Positions 17,896 through 30,011 of a stretch of 64,000 bases of DNA are shown here, one piece after another. Where the stretch lies: NCBI RefSeq assembly GCF_006337165.1, contig NZ_CP040896.1:2232001-2296000 (forward strand), written 5' to 3'. Position 1 is the stretch's first letter, and every line of letters begins with the position of its first letter. The position numbers and the translations under genes are program-made. The notes beneath the pieces were generated by a model. It had not been told where the DNA came from. It searched no databases and saw nothing but the letters and a program-made list of their open reading frames with translations. Origin of the DNA: Hymenobacter jejuensis (GTDB lineage Bacteria; Bacteroidota; Bacteroidia; Cytophagales; Hymenobacteraceae).

Positions 17896-20106
17896 ATGAT
17901 TATGCAAGGAGGAAGGAAAATCAAGAGCAGCCTGCTTCTCTCAGTGGCGGTAGCGGCGCTGGGCATGCAGCAGCTACAGGCCCAACAGAAAGCAGTATAT
18001 CTCGATCCGGCGCAGCCGCTGAATGCCCGCGTCAACGATCTGATTTCCAAGCTCACGCTGGAGGAAAAAGTGGCCCAAATGCTGGACCAGAGCGCGCCCG
18101 TGCAACGGCTGAACATTCCGGCCTACAGCTGGTGGAACGAGGCTCTACACGGCGTCGGCCGTTCTGGGCCGGCCACGGTGTTTCCGCAAGCTATTGGCCT
18201 GGCCGCCACCTTCGACGACGACTTGGCGCAGCGCGAGGCCACCGCAATTTCCGACGAAGCCCGCGCCATGTACAACGCGGCCATCGCCCAAAATCACTAC
18301 GTCAAGTACGGAGGTCTCACGTTCTGGACGCCCAACATCAACATCTTCCGCGACCCGCGCTGGGGCCGCGGCCAGGAAACCTACGGCGAAGACCCCTACC
18401 TGACTTCGCGCATGGGCGTGGCCTTCGTGAAAGGCTTGCAGGGTAACGACCCCAAGTATCTGAAAGTGGCCGCCTGCGCCAAGCACTACGCCGTGCACAG
18501 CGGCCCCGAGAAGCTGCGCCACGAGTTTAACGCCGAAGCTAGCCCCCAGGACCTGCGCGAAACCTACCTGCCCGCCTTTCACGCGCTGGTGAATGCGAAA
18601 GTGGAGGCCGTGATGTGCGCCTACAACAGTACCAACGGCGAGCCCTGCTGCGGCAATACCTTCCTGCTTCAGGATGTGCTGCGCAAAGAGTGGGGCTTCC
18701 GCGGCCACGTCGTCTCGGATTGCGGCGCGCTGGATGATCTGTACCAGGGCCACAAAGTGGTGAAAACCAAGACCGAAGCCGCGGTGCTGGCCTTGCAGCG
18801 GGGCGTCAACCTCAACTGCGGCGACACCTACACCGAGTTGACGGGAGCCGTGAAGCAGGGCATGTTGAAGGAAGCGCAGCTCGACAGCTCGCTGGCCGTG
18901 CTGCTGCGCACCCGCTTCAAGCTGGGGCTGTTTGACCCCAAAGGCATGACGCCTTACGACCAGATTCCGACGTCCGTTATCAACAGCGCCGAACACCGGC
19001 AACTAGCTAAGGAAGTGGCACTTAAGTCGGTGGTGTTGCTCAAAAACAACGGCGTGCTGCCGCTACGCAATGATTTGGGTAAGTACTTCGTGACCGGCCC
19101 CAACGCCACCAGCGTTGATGCCTTGTTGGGTAATTATTACGGCGTCAATGGCCAGATGACCACGATTCTGGAAGGCTTGGTGGCCGGCGTGCGACCGGGC
19201 AGCCAAATCGAATACAAGCAAGGTATGCTGCTGGACCGGCCCAACGTAAATCCCATCGACTGGACCACCGGCGAAGCCAAGCTTACCGATGCTACCATCG
19301 TGGTGATGGGCATCACGGGCTTGCTGGAAGGCGAGGAGGGAGAGTCGATTGCCTCGTCGCATGCCGGCGACCGCCTCGACTACAACCTGCCCCAAAACCA
19401 GATCGACTTTCTGAAAAAGCTCCGCAAAGACAACAAGCACCCCCTCATCGCCGTCGTGACGGGAGGCAGCCCCATGAACCTGGCCGAAGTACACGAACTC
19501 TGCGACGCGGTGCTGCTGACGTGGTACCCCGGCGAAGAAGGGGGCAGTGCCGTTGCAGATATCATCTTCGGGAAAGCCTCGCCTTCGGGCAAACTACCCG
19601 TGACCTTCCCGAAATCCTTGGATCAGTTGCCGGCCTACGAAAGCTACGGCATGAAAGGCCGCACCTACCGCTACATGGACGCCGAGCCACTCTACCCGTT
19701 TGGCTACGGGCTGAGCTACGCCAAATTTGAATACGGTGGCATAAAGCTGTCCAGCAAGAAACTCGCTAAGGGTAAGCCAGTTGAGGTAGAGGCCACTGTA
19801 AAAAACACCGGCACGATGGCGGGTGAAGAAGTGGTGCAGCTCTACCTGACTCATACGGCCCGCAAAGGCAGCCAGACGCCTTTGTACTCGCTGAAAAGCT
19901 TCAAGCGTGTGAGTCTCCAGCCTGGCGCCAGCACTACCGTCCGGTTTACGCTCACTCCCGATATGCTGGCTCTGATCAATGAAAAAGGCTTGGCGGTGGC
20001 ACCTACTGGCCCGGTAAAAGTCTGGGTAGCAGGCTCCTTGCCCTCACAGCGCAGTCAGGAGCTTGGCGCTGCCAAAGCCGCTATGGCCACCTTGGCGGCC
20101 AAGTAA
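17896..20106 (+). CDS. GH3 beta-xylosidase/glucosidase, exported
   Basis: 736 residues. The signal peptide ends near LQAQQ. The GH3 N-terminal barrel carries the nucleophile D275 in VVSDCGALDD, preceded by KHYAVHSGPE and followed by the alpha/beta sandwich with LLKNNGVLPL. A fibronectin-III-like domain closes the protein (from about 620, VKNTGTMAGEEVVQLYL). The SDCGA nucleophile context and the AVHSGPE motif are usual for beta-xylosidase members. It would release xylose from imported xylo-oligosaccharides in the periplasm. It is last in the susCD-side gene run; 454 bases then separate it from xylB. Confidence 0.93.
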   Translation: MIMQGGRKIKSSLLLSVAVAALGMQQLQAQQKAVYLDPAQPLNARVNDLISKLTLEEKVAQMLDQSAPVQRLNIPAYSWWNEALHGVGRSGPATVFPQAIGLAATFDDDLAQREATAISDEARAMYNAAIAQNHYVKYGGLTFWTPNINIFRDPRWGRGQETYGEDPYLTSRMGVAFVKGLQGNDPKYLKVAACAKHYAVHSGPEKLRHEFNAEASPQDLRETYLPAFHALVNAKVEAVMCAYNSTNGEPCCGNTFLLQDVLRKEWGFRGHVVSDCGALDDLYQGHKVVKTKTEAAVLALQRGVNLNCGDTYTELTGAVKQGMLKEAQLDSSLAVLLRTRFKLGLFDPKGMTPYDQIPTSVINSAEHRQLAKEVALKSVVLLKNNGVLPLRNDLGKYFVTGPNATSVDALLGNYYGVNGQMTTILEGLVAGVRPGSQIEYKQGMLLDRPNVNPIDWTTGEAKLTDATIVVMGITGLLEGEEGESIASSHAGDRLDYNLPQNQIDFLKKLRKDNKHPLIAVVTGGSPMNLAEVHELCDAVLLTWYPGEEGGSAVADIIFGKASPSGKLPVTFPKSLDQLPAYESYGMKGRTYRYMDAEPLYPFGYGLSYAKFEYGGIKLSSKKLAKGKPVEVEATVKNTGTMAGEEVVQLYLTHTARKGSQTPLYSLKSFKRVSLQPGASTTVRFTLTPDMLALINEKGLAVAPTGPVKVWVAGSLPSQRSQELGAAKAAMATLAAK

Positions 20107-20300
20107 GATCTTTCCATAATGCATAAGATTCACTACCCACTGTAGAAGGAAATGAAGTCCATTGGCTGGCCTTTTCTGCGAATTGAATTATTCGCGGGGA
20201 TACTTAGCTGAACCGTTAGCTTTACTGCAGCTCGCCATTTGATTATTTGAAGATATTCTGGGAAAATATTTTCATTCCTGATCCTGTAAAAACTACCTAT

Positions 20301-20401
20301 CGAAACCGTTTCCGGAATCGGTTTCGATCTTTTTGTTTGCAAATTAGCCTTCTAGAGGCCCTTCGGTGTTGACGCCGATCGTTTTTGTTGTAGTATATTC
20401 G
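20301..20401 (+). promoter_or_regulatory. LacI-type operator and promoter module, copy 2 (xylB operon)
   Basis: This is the informative part of the 454-base gap before xylB. Eight-base arms CGAAACCG (20301-20308) and CGGTTTCG (20319-20326) flank a near-palindromic centre TTTCCGGAAT, so the whole 26 bases are almost symmetric. ATCTTTTTGTTT follows immediately and TATATTCG lies at 20394-20401. The module from 20313 aligns base for base with 4631 onwards in front of uxuA. I infer that the same regulator controls both operons. The extra left half-site is present only here. I see no gene in the rest of the gap. Confidence 0.7.
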
Positions 20402-20560
20402 ATGGCAAGTTGGTCGTAAATCTCGGCTATTGCTTTGTCAACTCATAAGGCAAACGGGCGGCACCAAAGAACATAAAATTGTACTTTCCCGTTTTAGAAA
20501 CGATTGCGGGATTCCGTTATTTATCCATTTTTGTCAGCGCTTTTCTGAATCAGTAACAAC

Positions 20561-22075
20561 ATGAAATACCTCTTAGGGTACGACATTGGGAGTTCATCGG
20601 TAAAAGCTTCCTTGCTCCGCATCGACACGGGCAAGTGCGTGGCCGCGGCTACCTCGCCCAAGCAAGAAATGGAGATTACCGCCGTCACTGCCGGTTGGGC
20701 CGAACAGCGCCCCGAGCGGTGGTGGCAGGAAATCATCAACGCGACGCACAAGCTCAAGGAATCGTACGGCTTCGATGCTTCGCTGGTGGCTGGCATTGGC
20801 ATTACTTACCAAATGCACGGCCTCGTGCTCATCGACCGCGAGGGGAAAGTATTGCGCGACGCCATCATTTGGTGCGACAGCCGCGCCGTGGACATTGGCA
20901 ATCAGGCTTTTGCGGATTTGGGCGAAGGGTTTTGCCTGAGTAATTTTCTCAACTCACCCGGCAACTTCACGGCTTCCAAACTGAAGTGGGTGAAGGACAA
21001 CGAGCCCGAAGTCTTCGAGCAGATTCACAAAATCCAGCTTCCCGGCGACTACATCGCTTTTCAACTAACCGGCAACCTCCAAACCACGGTTTCGGGCTTG
21101 TCGGAAGGTGTGTTCTGGAATTTCAAGGAGCAGCGCATCGCGGAGGAACTGCTTGACTACTACGGTATTAGTCAAGATTTGCTGCCGGAAATAGTCGATA
21201 CGTTCTCGGTGCAGGGCCAGCTTACGCAGGCCGCGGCCACGGAGTTGGGGCTGCACGCGGGCACGCCCATCAGCTACCGCGCCGGCGATCAGCCCAATAA
21301 CGCCTTCTCACTCAATGTGTTACAAGCGGGCGAGATTGCTGCCACGGCGGGCACGTCGGGTGTGGTCTACGGCATCAACGAAACGATGACCGCCGATTCT
21401 AAGTCGCGGGTTAACACGTTTGTGCACGTCAACAACACCGCCACTAAGCCTAAAAATGGGGTTTTGCTGTGCGTCAACGGTACGGGCATCCTGAACAGTT
21501 GGCTGCGCAAGCTGGTAGGCGAAATGCCTTACGACCAAATGAATCAGCTGGCCGCGCAAGCCTCGATTGGCTCCGAAGGCTTGGTGTTTCTGCCGTTTGG
21601 CAACGGCGCCGAGCGCATCCTTGAAAACCGCCCCACCGACGCTCAGCTTTCGGGCTTGAGCTTTAATATTCATGCACAGGCCCATGTGCTGCGGGCGGCG
21701 CAGGAAGGAATCGTGTTTGCCCTCAACTACGGCATGGACATCATGCGCGAGTCGGGGGTGCAGGTGCGCAAAGTGCGGGCCGGCAACGCCAATATGTTTC
21801 TAAGTCCGGTGTTTCGGGATGCCTTTGTAAACAGCGGCAACGTAGAACTAGAACTCTACAACACCGACGCCTCGCAGGGCGCGGCGCGCGGGGCTGGCGT
21901 GGGCGTGGGCATCTACCACTCCCCCGACGAAGCCTTCGTTGGACTGGAAAAAATACTGACCGTGGAGCCCACTGCTGCGGCGCAACAGCAATACCAAGCA
22001 GCCTACGCCCGCTGGCTGAACACGCTGCACCAAAAGCTGGAGCTGGAAGAGCGCAAAACGCCCCTTTTCAACTAA
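20561..22075 (+). CDS. xylB: Xylulokinase
   Basis: 504 residues, an FGGY-family kinase that phosphorylates D-xylulose to xylulose 5-phosphate. The N-terminal phosphate loop is GYDIGSSSVKASLL, with WCDSRA near 106 and the second domain signature AGTSGVVYG; the catalytic Asp is expected in RAGDQPNNAF. The C-terminal glycine-rich block GAARGAGVGVGIY is also typical. It is the first gene after the second promoter module and lies about 60 bases from xylA, forming a xylose operon. It is cytoplasmic. Confidence 0.95.
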   Translation: MKYLLGYDIGSSSVKASLLRIDTGKCVAAATSPKQEMEITAVTAGWAEQRPERWWQEIINATHKLKESYGFDASLVAGIGITYQMHGLVLIDREGKVLRDAIIWCDSRAVDIGNQAFADLGEGFCLSNFLNSPGNFTASKLKWVKDNEPEVFEQIHKIQLPGDYIAFQLTGNLQTTVSGLSEGVFWNFKEQRIAEELLDYYGISQDLLPEIVDTFSVQGQLTQAAATELGLHAGTPISYRAGDQPNNAFSLNVLQAGEIAATAGTSGVVYGINETMTADSKSRVNTFVHVNNTATKPKNGVLLCVNGTGILNSWLRKLVGEMPYDQMNQLAAQASIGSEGLVFLPFGNGAERILENRPTDAQLSGLSFNIHAQAHVLRAAQEGIVFALNYGMDIMRESGVQVRKVRAGNANMFLSPVFRDAFVNSGNVELELYNTDASQGAARGAGVGVGIYHSPDEAFVGLEKILTVEPTAAAQQQYQAAYARWLNTLHQKLELEERKTPLFN

Positions 22076-22098
22076 AGCAGGCGTGTTTTTGCAAGTAA

Positions 22099-22109
22099 TT
22101 GATTGTCAA
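22099..22109. repeat. Near copy of dispersed palindrome (TTGATTGTCAA)
   Basis: One mismatch from TTGATNATCAA. It lies between xylB and xylA, 26 bases before the xylA start, in the context AAGTAATTGATTGTCAAAG. Confidence 0.45.
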
Positions 22110-22135
22110 AGATTTACATATTAACCCACAACCGT

Positions 22136-23467
22136 ATGTCAACCCTCACCCTAAGCAGAACGGAGTTTTTTAAAGGCATCGACAAAGTCCGGTTTGAAGG
22201 CCGCGAGTCGGATAACCCGCTGGCGTTCAAATGGTACGACGAAAACAAACTGATCGCCGGCAAAACGATGAAGGAGCACCTGCGCTTCGCCATCTCGTAC
22301 TGGCACACCTTCACCGGCACTGGCGGCGACCCCTTCGGCCCCGGCACCAAGCACTTTCCGTGGGATGCCCAGGGCGAAATCATTGGGCGCGCCAAAGACA
22401 AAATGGACGCCGCCTTTGAGTTTTTCACCAAGATCGGGGCGCCGTATTACTGCTTCCACGACATCGACTTGGTCGACGAAGGCGCGTCGCTGCAAGAGTA
22501 CGAGCGCAACCTAGCCACCATCGTCGATTACGCCAAGGAGCACCAGGCCGAAAGCGGCATCAAGCTGCTGTGGGGCACGGCCAACGTGTTTTCGAACCCG
22601 CGCTACATGAACGGCGCCAGCACCAACCCCGAGTTTGCGGCCTTGGCCTTCGCCGGCACGCAGGTTAAAAATGCGCTGGACGCAACCATTGCTCTGAACG
22701 GCGAAAACTACGTGTTCTGGGGTGGCCGCGAAGGCTACATGACGCTGCTCAACACCAACATGAAGCGCGAGCAGGAGCACATGGGCCGCTTCCTGACCAT
22801 GGCCCGCGACTACGCCCGCAAGCAGGGGTTCACCGGCAAGTTCTTCATCGAGCCCAAGCCAGCCGAGCCGACCAAGCACCAGTACGACTTCGACGCGGCG
22901 ACCGTGATCGGCTTCCTTAAGGAGCACGGCCTGGACAACGACTTCATGCTGAACCTGGAAGTAAACCACGCCACGTTGGCCGGCCATACCTTCCAGCACG
23001 AGCTGCAAGTAGCGGCCGACGCCAACATGCTCGGCTCGATGGACGCCAACCGCGGCGACTACCAAAACGGCTGGGACACCGACCAGTTTCCCAACAACAT
23101 CAACGAGCTGACCGAGTCGATGCTCATCATCTTGGAGCACGGCGGCATCTCGCCCGGCGGCATCAACTTCGACGCCAAAACGCGCCGCAACTCGACGGAT
23201 TTGGAGGACATTTTCATCGCCCACATCGCGGGCATGGACACGTTTGCCCGCGCTTTGGTGGTAGCCGACAACATTTTGCAAAAATCGCCTTACAAGAAGT
23301 TCCGCCAAGAGCGCTACGCTTCGTTTGACTCCGGCCAGGGCGCGGCTTTCGAGAAGGGCCAGCTCACATTGGAAGACTTGCGCACGTTCGCACTCGGCCA
23401 CGGCGAGCCCGAGCAAAAGAGTGGAAAACAGGAGTGGCTGGAAAGCATTATCAACCAGTACATCTAA
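22136..23467 (+). CDS. xylA: Xylose isomerase
   Basis: 443 residues, interconverting D-xylose and D-xylulose. Family features are [16 protein letters not shown], the catalytic histidine H108 with D111 in CFHDIDL, the metal site E239 in [17 protein letters not shown], and the GSMDANRGD and WDTDQFP segments near the C-terminus. The class II length (about 440) fits. I start at ATG 22136; the longer reading begins at a TTG inside the palindromic element and is unlikely. It is co-transcribed with xylB and probably with transketolase. Confidence 0.97.
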   Translation: MSTLTLSRTEFFKGIDKVRFEGRESDNPLAFKWYDENKLIAGKTMKEHLRFAISYWHTFTGTGGDPFGPGTKHFPWDAQGEIIGRAKDKMDAAFEFFTKIGAPYYCFHDIDLVDEGASLQEYERNLATIVDYAKEHQAESGIKLLWGTANVFSNPRYMNGASTNPEFAALAFAGTQVKNALDATIALNGENYVFWGGREGYMTLLNTNMKREQEHMGRFLTMARDYARKQGFTGKFFIEPKPAEPTKHQYDFDAATVIGFLKEHGLDNDFMLNLEVNHATLAGHTFQHELQVAADANMLGSMDANRGDYQNGWDTDQFPNNINELTESMLIILEHGGISPGGINFDAKTRRNSTDLEDIFIAHIAGMDTFARALVVADNILQKSPYKKFRQERYASFDSGQGAAFEKGQLTLEDLRTFALGHGEPEQKSGKQEWLESIINQYI

Positions 23468-23633
23468 GCTCCGTACTTGTGGGTTGGTACCCGCGCGACT
23501 GCAAATCTGAAGCAATTACATATCTTATTGGCTATCAAATAGATAGAAAATAAGCATTTGACTGCCTTCTGATAATTGCCGCGCGTGGGTGCCGCCCACC
23601 ATGTATTTTTTCACCCCCTTCTGTTTCTGAGCT

Positions 23634-25682
<2,049 letters not shown>

Positions 25683-25711
25683 CTTTCGGCTTCGACATCA
25701 ACCGCACTCCT

Positions 25712-28540
25712 ATGAACCCACTAGTTGAAATCCGCCAGTTCGACCAAAGCATTTGGCTGGACTTTATCCGTCGTAAAATCCTCATTAACGGCGAGTTACA
25801 GAAGCTCATCCGCGAAGACTCGTTGCGGGGGGTAACTTCTAACCCCGCCATTTTTGAGAAAGCCATTGGCGGTAGCGACGACTACGACGCTGCGATTCGC
25901 TCGCTGGCCCTGCAAAACAAGACGACCGAAGAGATTTACACCTCCTTGGCCATCGCCGACGTGCAGCAGGCCTGCGATCTGTTTCGCCCGCTCTACGACA
26001 GCACCGACAACTCCGGCGACGGCTACGTGAGCCTCGAGGTAGGCCCCGGCCTGATCAACGACACGGAAGGCACCATCGAAGAAGGCATGCGCTTCTGGAA
26101 AGCCGTCGACCGTCCGAACGTGATGATTAAGGTGCCGGCCACGTTGGAAGGCCTGCCGGCCATCCGGCGCCTCATCTCGGAAGGCATCAACGTAAACGTA
26201 ACGCTGATTTTTGGTCTGGAACGCTATAAGCTTGTCGCTGAGGCGTTTATCGCCGGCATGGAAGACCGCGTAAAGGCCGGCCAGCCGATCGATAAAATCG
26301 CTTCCGTCGCTAGCTTCTTCCTCAGCCGCATCGACGTGCTGATTGATCCGAAGATAGAAAAGATCATTGCCGAAGGCGGCGAGAAAGCCGAAACGGCCAA
26401 ATCGGTGCTGGGCGAAGTGGCCATTGCCAGTGCCAAGAAAGCCTATCAGATTTACAAAGAGATCTTTACGGGTCCGCGTTGGGAAGCGCTGAAAGCCAAA
26501 GGCGCCAACACGCAGCGTTTGCTGTGGGCCAGCACGGGCAACAAAAACCCTAAGTACGACGACCTGAAATACGTGGAGTCGCTGATCGGGCCGCATACGG
26601 TAAATACCATTCCGGTGGAAACGCTGGATATTTTCCGGGCCAAAGGCAAGCCTGCCGTGCGCCTCGAAGACGACCTCGAAAAGTCGGAGGAAGTGCTGCG
26701 TCGCCTGCCAGAACTCGGGTTAGACTTAGATGCGCTAACCAACCAACTCGAACTGGAAGGGGCCCAGAAATTCTCGGAGCCTTTCGCCAAGCTGATGGAC
26801 TCGTTGGAGAAAAAGCGCCAGATCGCGTTTGGCGAAACAGTGATTCCGGCAGCAATGCAACTTGGTCAATATCAGGAAGATATAGAAGCTAAGCTGCAAG
26901 AGCTGAACCACAAGAACTTCACCCAGGGCTTCTGGCAAAAAGACGCCCCGTTGTGGACGCAAGATGCCGAAGCGCAACAAAGCATTCGCAGCTTTATGGG
27001 CTGGCTGCGCGTGGCCGAAACCATGGTGGAAGCCGTGCCTGCACTCGAGCAATTTGCCAACGACATCAAGGCCGCCGGCTTTAAGCATGTGGTAGTGATG
27101 GGCATGGGCGGCAGTACCATGGCCCCGATTGTGTTCGACAAGTCGTTCCAGCAAGGCGAAAACGGTCTGCCCATGTCCATTCTGGACACGACCGACCCCG
27201 GTACCGTACGCCAGATCGAAGAGTCGGTGCCGCTGGCCGACACGCTGTTCATTGTGGCCAGCAAATCGGGCACGACGGCCGAGCCGCTGGCGTTCGGCGA
27301 CTATTTCTACGCCAAACTCAAGGAGTTGAAAGGCGATAAAGCCGGCGAGAACTTCGTGGCTATCACCGATCCGGGCTCCAAATTCGTGACTTCGGCCACG
27401 GAGCAAGGCTACCGACACATTTTCCTCAACTTCCCCGAAGTGGGCGGTCGTTTCTCGGCCCTGACGTACTTCGGCCTTGTGCCGGCCGCCCTGCTGGGCA
27501 TCAACGTAGGCGAACTCCTGGAGCGCGCCATCCGGATGATGCGCGCCTGCGGTGCGTACGGTCCTGTTGACCAAAACCCCGGCGTAGAGCTAGGCGTAGC
27601 GCTTGGCGTGTTAGCCACGAAGGGCCGCGATAAGCTGACCTTCGTGGTGCCAGATTCGCTGAAAGACCTAGGCCTCTGGATGGAGCAGCTTTTGGCCGAA
27701 AGCACAGGCAAAGAAGGCAAAGGCATTCTGCCCGTAGCCGGCGAGCCGCTGGCCGATCTGAGCCTGTACGGCGACGACCGCGTGTTTGCGTACATCGGGT
27801 ATAAGAACGAGCCTGATACGCCTAACTTGGAAAAGCTGAAGGTTTTGGCCGATGCGGGGCACCCGGTCATCACCATTTTGATGGACGAGCCGCTGGACTT
27901 AGGCGCCGAGTTTTTCCGTTGGGAAGTAGCTACGGCGGTGGTAGGCGCGGTGCTTGGCATCAATCCTTTCGACCAGCCCAACGTGCAGGCCGCCAAAACG
28001 GCGACTGACCGCCTGATGAAAACGGTAGAACAGGAAGGCAAGCTGCCCCAGCCGCAAGCGGCGCTTTCCGAAAACGGGGTTGATTTCTATACGACTTCCA
28101 CCGGCGACACAGCCGCCGGCCTGCTCGACGCTTTCTTCGCCCAGGCCAAGCCCGGCGATTACGTGTCTATTCAGGCTTATCTGACGGAAACGCCGGAGCT
28201 CAACGAGGCCATCGATCAGCTGCGGGCGGTGCTGCAACGTCGTCTGCACGTGGCTACTACGTTTGGGTACGGCCCGCGCTTCCTGCACTCGACTGGCCAG
28301 TACCACAAGGGCGGTCCCAACACGGGCTTGTTCCTGCAATTCACCGACGATAACGTAACCGACCTGCCACTGCCCGGCCGTTCCTACACCTTCGGGACCT
28401 TCCAAAACGCTCAGGCTCAGGGTGATCTGGAAGCGCTCCAGAGCAACGACCGCCGCACTTTGCACGTGCATTTGGGCCATGACGTCAAGAAGGGACTCAA
28501 AACGATCTTGTCAGCCTTGCAGGCGCCCCAGATGGCGTAG
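25712..28540 (+). CDS. Bifunctional transaldolase / glucose-6-phosphate isomerase
   Basis: 942 residues. Residues 1-365 are transaldolase: GVTSNPAIFEKAI near 31-43 and the Schiff-base lysine K140 in VMIKVPAT. Residues from about 400 to the end are a glucose-6-phosphate isomerase of the SIS type: MGMGGSTMAP, DTTDPGTV, SKSGTTAEPL and the C-terminal THLG-like HLGHDVKKGL. The fusion is known in several bacterial lineages. It couples release of erythrose 4-phosphate and fructose 6-phosphate with conversion to glucose 6-phosphate. It starts 29 bases after transketolase and ends at a strong terminator, closing the xylose operon. Confidence 0.95.
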   Translation: MNPLVEIRQFDQSIWLDFIRRKILINGELQKLIREDSLRGVTSNPAIFEKAIGGSDDYDAAIRSLALQNKTTEEIYTSLAIADVQQACDLFRPLYDSTDNSGDGYVSLEVGPGLINDTEGTIEEGMRFWKAVDRPNVMIKVPATLEGLPAIRRLISEGINVNVTLIFGLERYKLVAEAFIAGMEDRVKAGQPIDKIASVASFFLSRIDVLIDPKIEKIIAEGGEKAETAKSVLGEVAIASAKKAYQIYKEIFTGPRWEALKAKGANTQRLLWASTGNKNPKYDDLKYVESLIGPHTVNTIPVETLDIFRAKGKPAVRLEDDLEKSEEVLRRLPELGLDLDALTNQLELEGAQKFSEPFAKLMDSLEKKRQIAFGETVIPAAMQLGQYQEDIEAKLQELNHKNFTQGFWQKDAPLWTQDAEAQQSIRSFMGWLRVAETMVEAVPALEQFANDIKAAGFKHVVVMGMGGSTMAPIVFDKSFQQGENGLPMSILDTTDPGTVRQIEESVPLADTLFIVASKSGTTAEPLAFGDYFYAKLKELKGDKAGENFVAITDPGSKFVTSATEQGYRHIFLNFPEVGGRFSALTYFGLVPAALLGINVGELLERAIRMMRACGAYGPVDQNPGVELGVALGVLATKGRDKLTFVVPDSLKDLGLWMEQLLAESTGKEGKGILPVAGEPLADLSLYGDDRVFAYIGYKNEPDTPNLEKLKVLADAGHPVITILMDEPLDLGAEFFRWEVATAVVGAVLGINPFDQPNVQAAKTATDRLMKTVEQEGKLPQPQAALSENGVDFYTTSTGDTAAGLLDAFFAQAKPGDYVSIQAYLTETPELNEAIDQLRAVLQRRLHVATTFGYGPRFLHSTGQYHKGGPNTGLFLQFTDDNVTDLPLPGRSYTFGTFQNAQAQGDLEALQSNDRRTLHVHLGHDVKKGLKTILSALQAPQMA

Positions 28541-28559
28541 ATTTTAAGTAGAAACTAGT

Positions 28560-28605
28560 GTTCTTCCGGCCCTTTGGGACGATGTTTTCCGAGGGCCGGA
28601 AGAAC
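28560..28605 (+). terminator. Rho-independent type terminator of the xylose operon
   Basis: Arms GTTCTTCCGGCCCT (28560-28573) and AGGGCCGGAAGAAC (28592-28605) form a perfect 14-base stem with an 18-base loop, followed by CTGTTTTC. Confidence 0.75.
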
Positions 28606-28693
28606 CTGTTTTCGCCGCGATAAGCGGTGGCAACTTGCCGTGCGAGCATAATCGAAAGCATACGAAGCCTCTTGGTATGTGCTCGTACCTGTC

Positions 28694-28725
28694 TTTTATA
28701 TAAAACATAAGTAATTGATAATCAA
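28694..28725. repeat. Composite palindrome (TTTTATATAAA plus TTGATAATCAA)
   Basis: TTTTATATAAA at 28694-28704 and an exact TTGATAATCAA at 28715-28725, about 140 bases before the GH10 start. This 325-base gap also contains the operon terminator; nothing else is recognisable. Confidence 0.55.
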
Positions 28726-28865
28726 ATATTTATGTTTTAGATGAGATGAAAACTTAAGGTTGCAATGCTCCGAATACCGTTCTGAATTTGTTGAGTACGA
28801 CGCGATTTCACCCGCCCCTTTTTCCACAACCCAACACCCCAATATCCCGACTAAACCTACCCAAA

Positions 28866-29993
28866 ATGAATTCTAGGAAATCCTTGATCGGTGCCTGCAT
28901 GGCCGCTTTGAGTCTAGGCTTTGTGCAGAAGTCCGAGCCTGCGCTGAAGGATGTGTTTAAAGGCGATTTCTACGTGGGCGCGGCGCTGAACAACGCCCAG
29001 ATCAGTGGCCGCGATCCGCAGGCTACCGCCCTGATTAAGAAGCAGTTCAATACCATTAGCCCCGAAAACCTGCTCAAGTGGGAGGCAGTGCACCCGGGTC
29101 CTACGACCTACAACTTCAAGCCTGCCGACGATTACGTAGCATTCGGGCAGCAGAACAAGATGTTCATCGTGGGCCACACGCTGATGTGGCACCAACAGAC
29201 GCCCAAGTGGGTGTTTGAAGACGAAACCGGCAAGCCCGCCAGCCGCGAAGTGCTGCTCAAGCGCCTCGAAGAGCACATCAACACGGTTGTGGGTCGCTAC
29301 AAAGGCAAAATCAACGGCTGGGACGTAGTCAACGAGGCCATCGACGACCAGCAGGGTGGCCTGCGCAAAACCAAATGGCTGGAGATTCTGGGCGAAGATT
29401 TCGCGGCCAAAGCCTTCGAGTTTGCCCACAAAGCCGACCCGAAAGCCGAGCTCTATTACAACGACTACAGCCTCTATCGCCCCGAAAAGCGCGAAGGCGT
29501 AATCAAGCTGGTTAAAAGCTTGCAGGCCAAAGGCGTGAAGGTCACGGCCATCGGCATGCAGGGCCATTACGGCCTGACGCGCCCCACCATCGAGCAAGTG
29601 GAGGCCAGTATCGTGGCGTTTGCGAAGCTGGGCGTGCACGTAAACTTCACGGAGCTGGACATCGACGTGCTGCCCAACCCCAGCAAACGACAGGGTGCCG
29701 ATATCGCCGACACCTTCGCCGCCGACGAGAAATACAACGTCTACACCACCGGCCTGCCCGATTCGGTGCAGCAAAAGCTGACGCAGCGCTACGCCGACCT
29801 GTTTGCCCTGTTCCACAAGCACCGCGATGTCATCGACCGCATCACGCTCTGGGGCGTCACCGACGCCAACTCCTGGCTGAACGATTGGCCCATCACAGGC
29901 CGGACAAGCTATCCGCTGCTCTTCGACCGCAGCTACCAGCCAAAGCCTGCTTTCGAGGCGGTGATTAGGGCTGCGAAAAAGGATAAAATCTAA
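28866..29993 (+). CDS. GH10 endo-1,4-beta-xylanase, exported
   Basis: 375 residues. A signal-peptide-like leader (SLIGACMAALSLGFVQ) contains a cysteine, but the context does not make a convincing lipobox. The GH10 barrel has HTLMWHQQTPKW, the acid/base E157 in WDVVNEA, and the nucleophile E263 in FTELDID. It cuts the xylan backbone internally. I start at ATG 28866; the longer reading adds 26 proline-rich residues before the leader. No carbohydrate-binding module is visible. The GH115 gene follows after 18 bases, so the two xylan-facing enzymes are probably made together. Confidence 0.95.
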   Translation: MNSRKSLIGACMAALSLGFVQKSEPALKDVFKGDFYVGAALNNAQISGRDPQATALIKKQFNTISPENLLKWEAVHPGPTTYNFKPADDYVAFGQQNKMFIVGHTLMWHQQTPKWVFEDETGKPASREVLLKRLEEHINTVVGRYKGKINGWDVVNEAIDDQQGGLRKTKWLEILGEDFAAKAFEFAHKADPKAELYYNDYSLYRPEKREGVIKLVKSLQAKGVKVTAIGMQGHYGLTRPTIEQVEASIVAFAKLGVHVNFTELDIDVLPNPSKRQGADIADTFAADEKYNVYTTGLPDSVQQKLTQRYADLFALFHKHRDVIDRITLWGVTDANSWLNDWPITGRTSYPLLFDRSYQPKPAFEAVIRAAKKDKI

Positions 29994-30011
29994 ACTCTGA
30001 ACCCCACCCAC

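Noticed and set aside
20133..20342. Minus-strand open frame over the xylB operator region
   Set aside because: AT-rich chance frame lying over the conserved promoter module.
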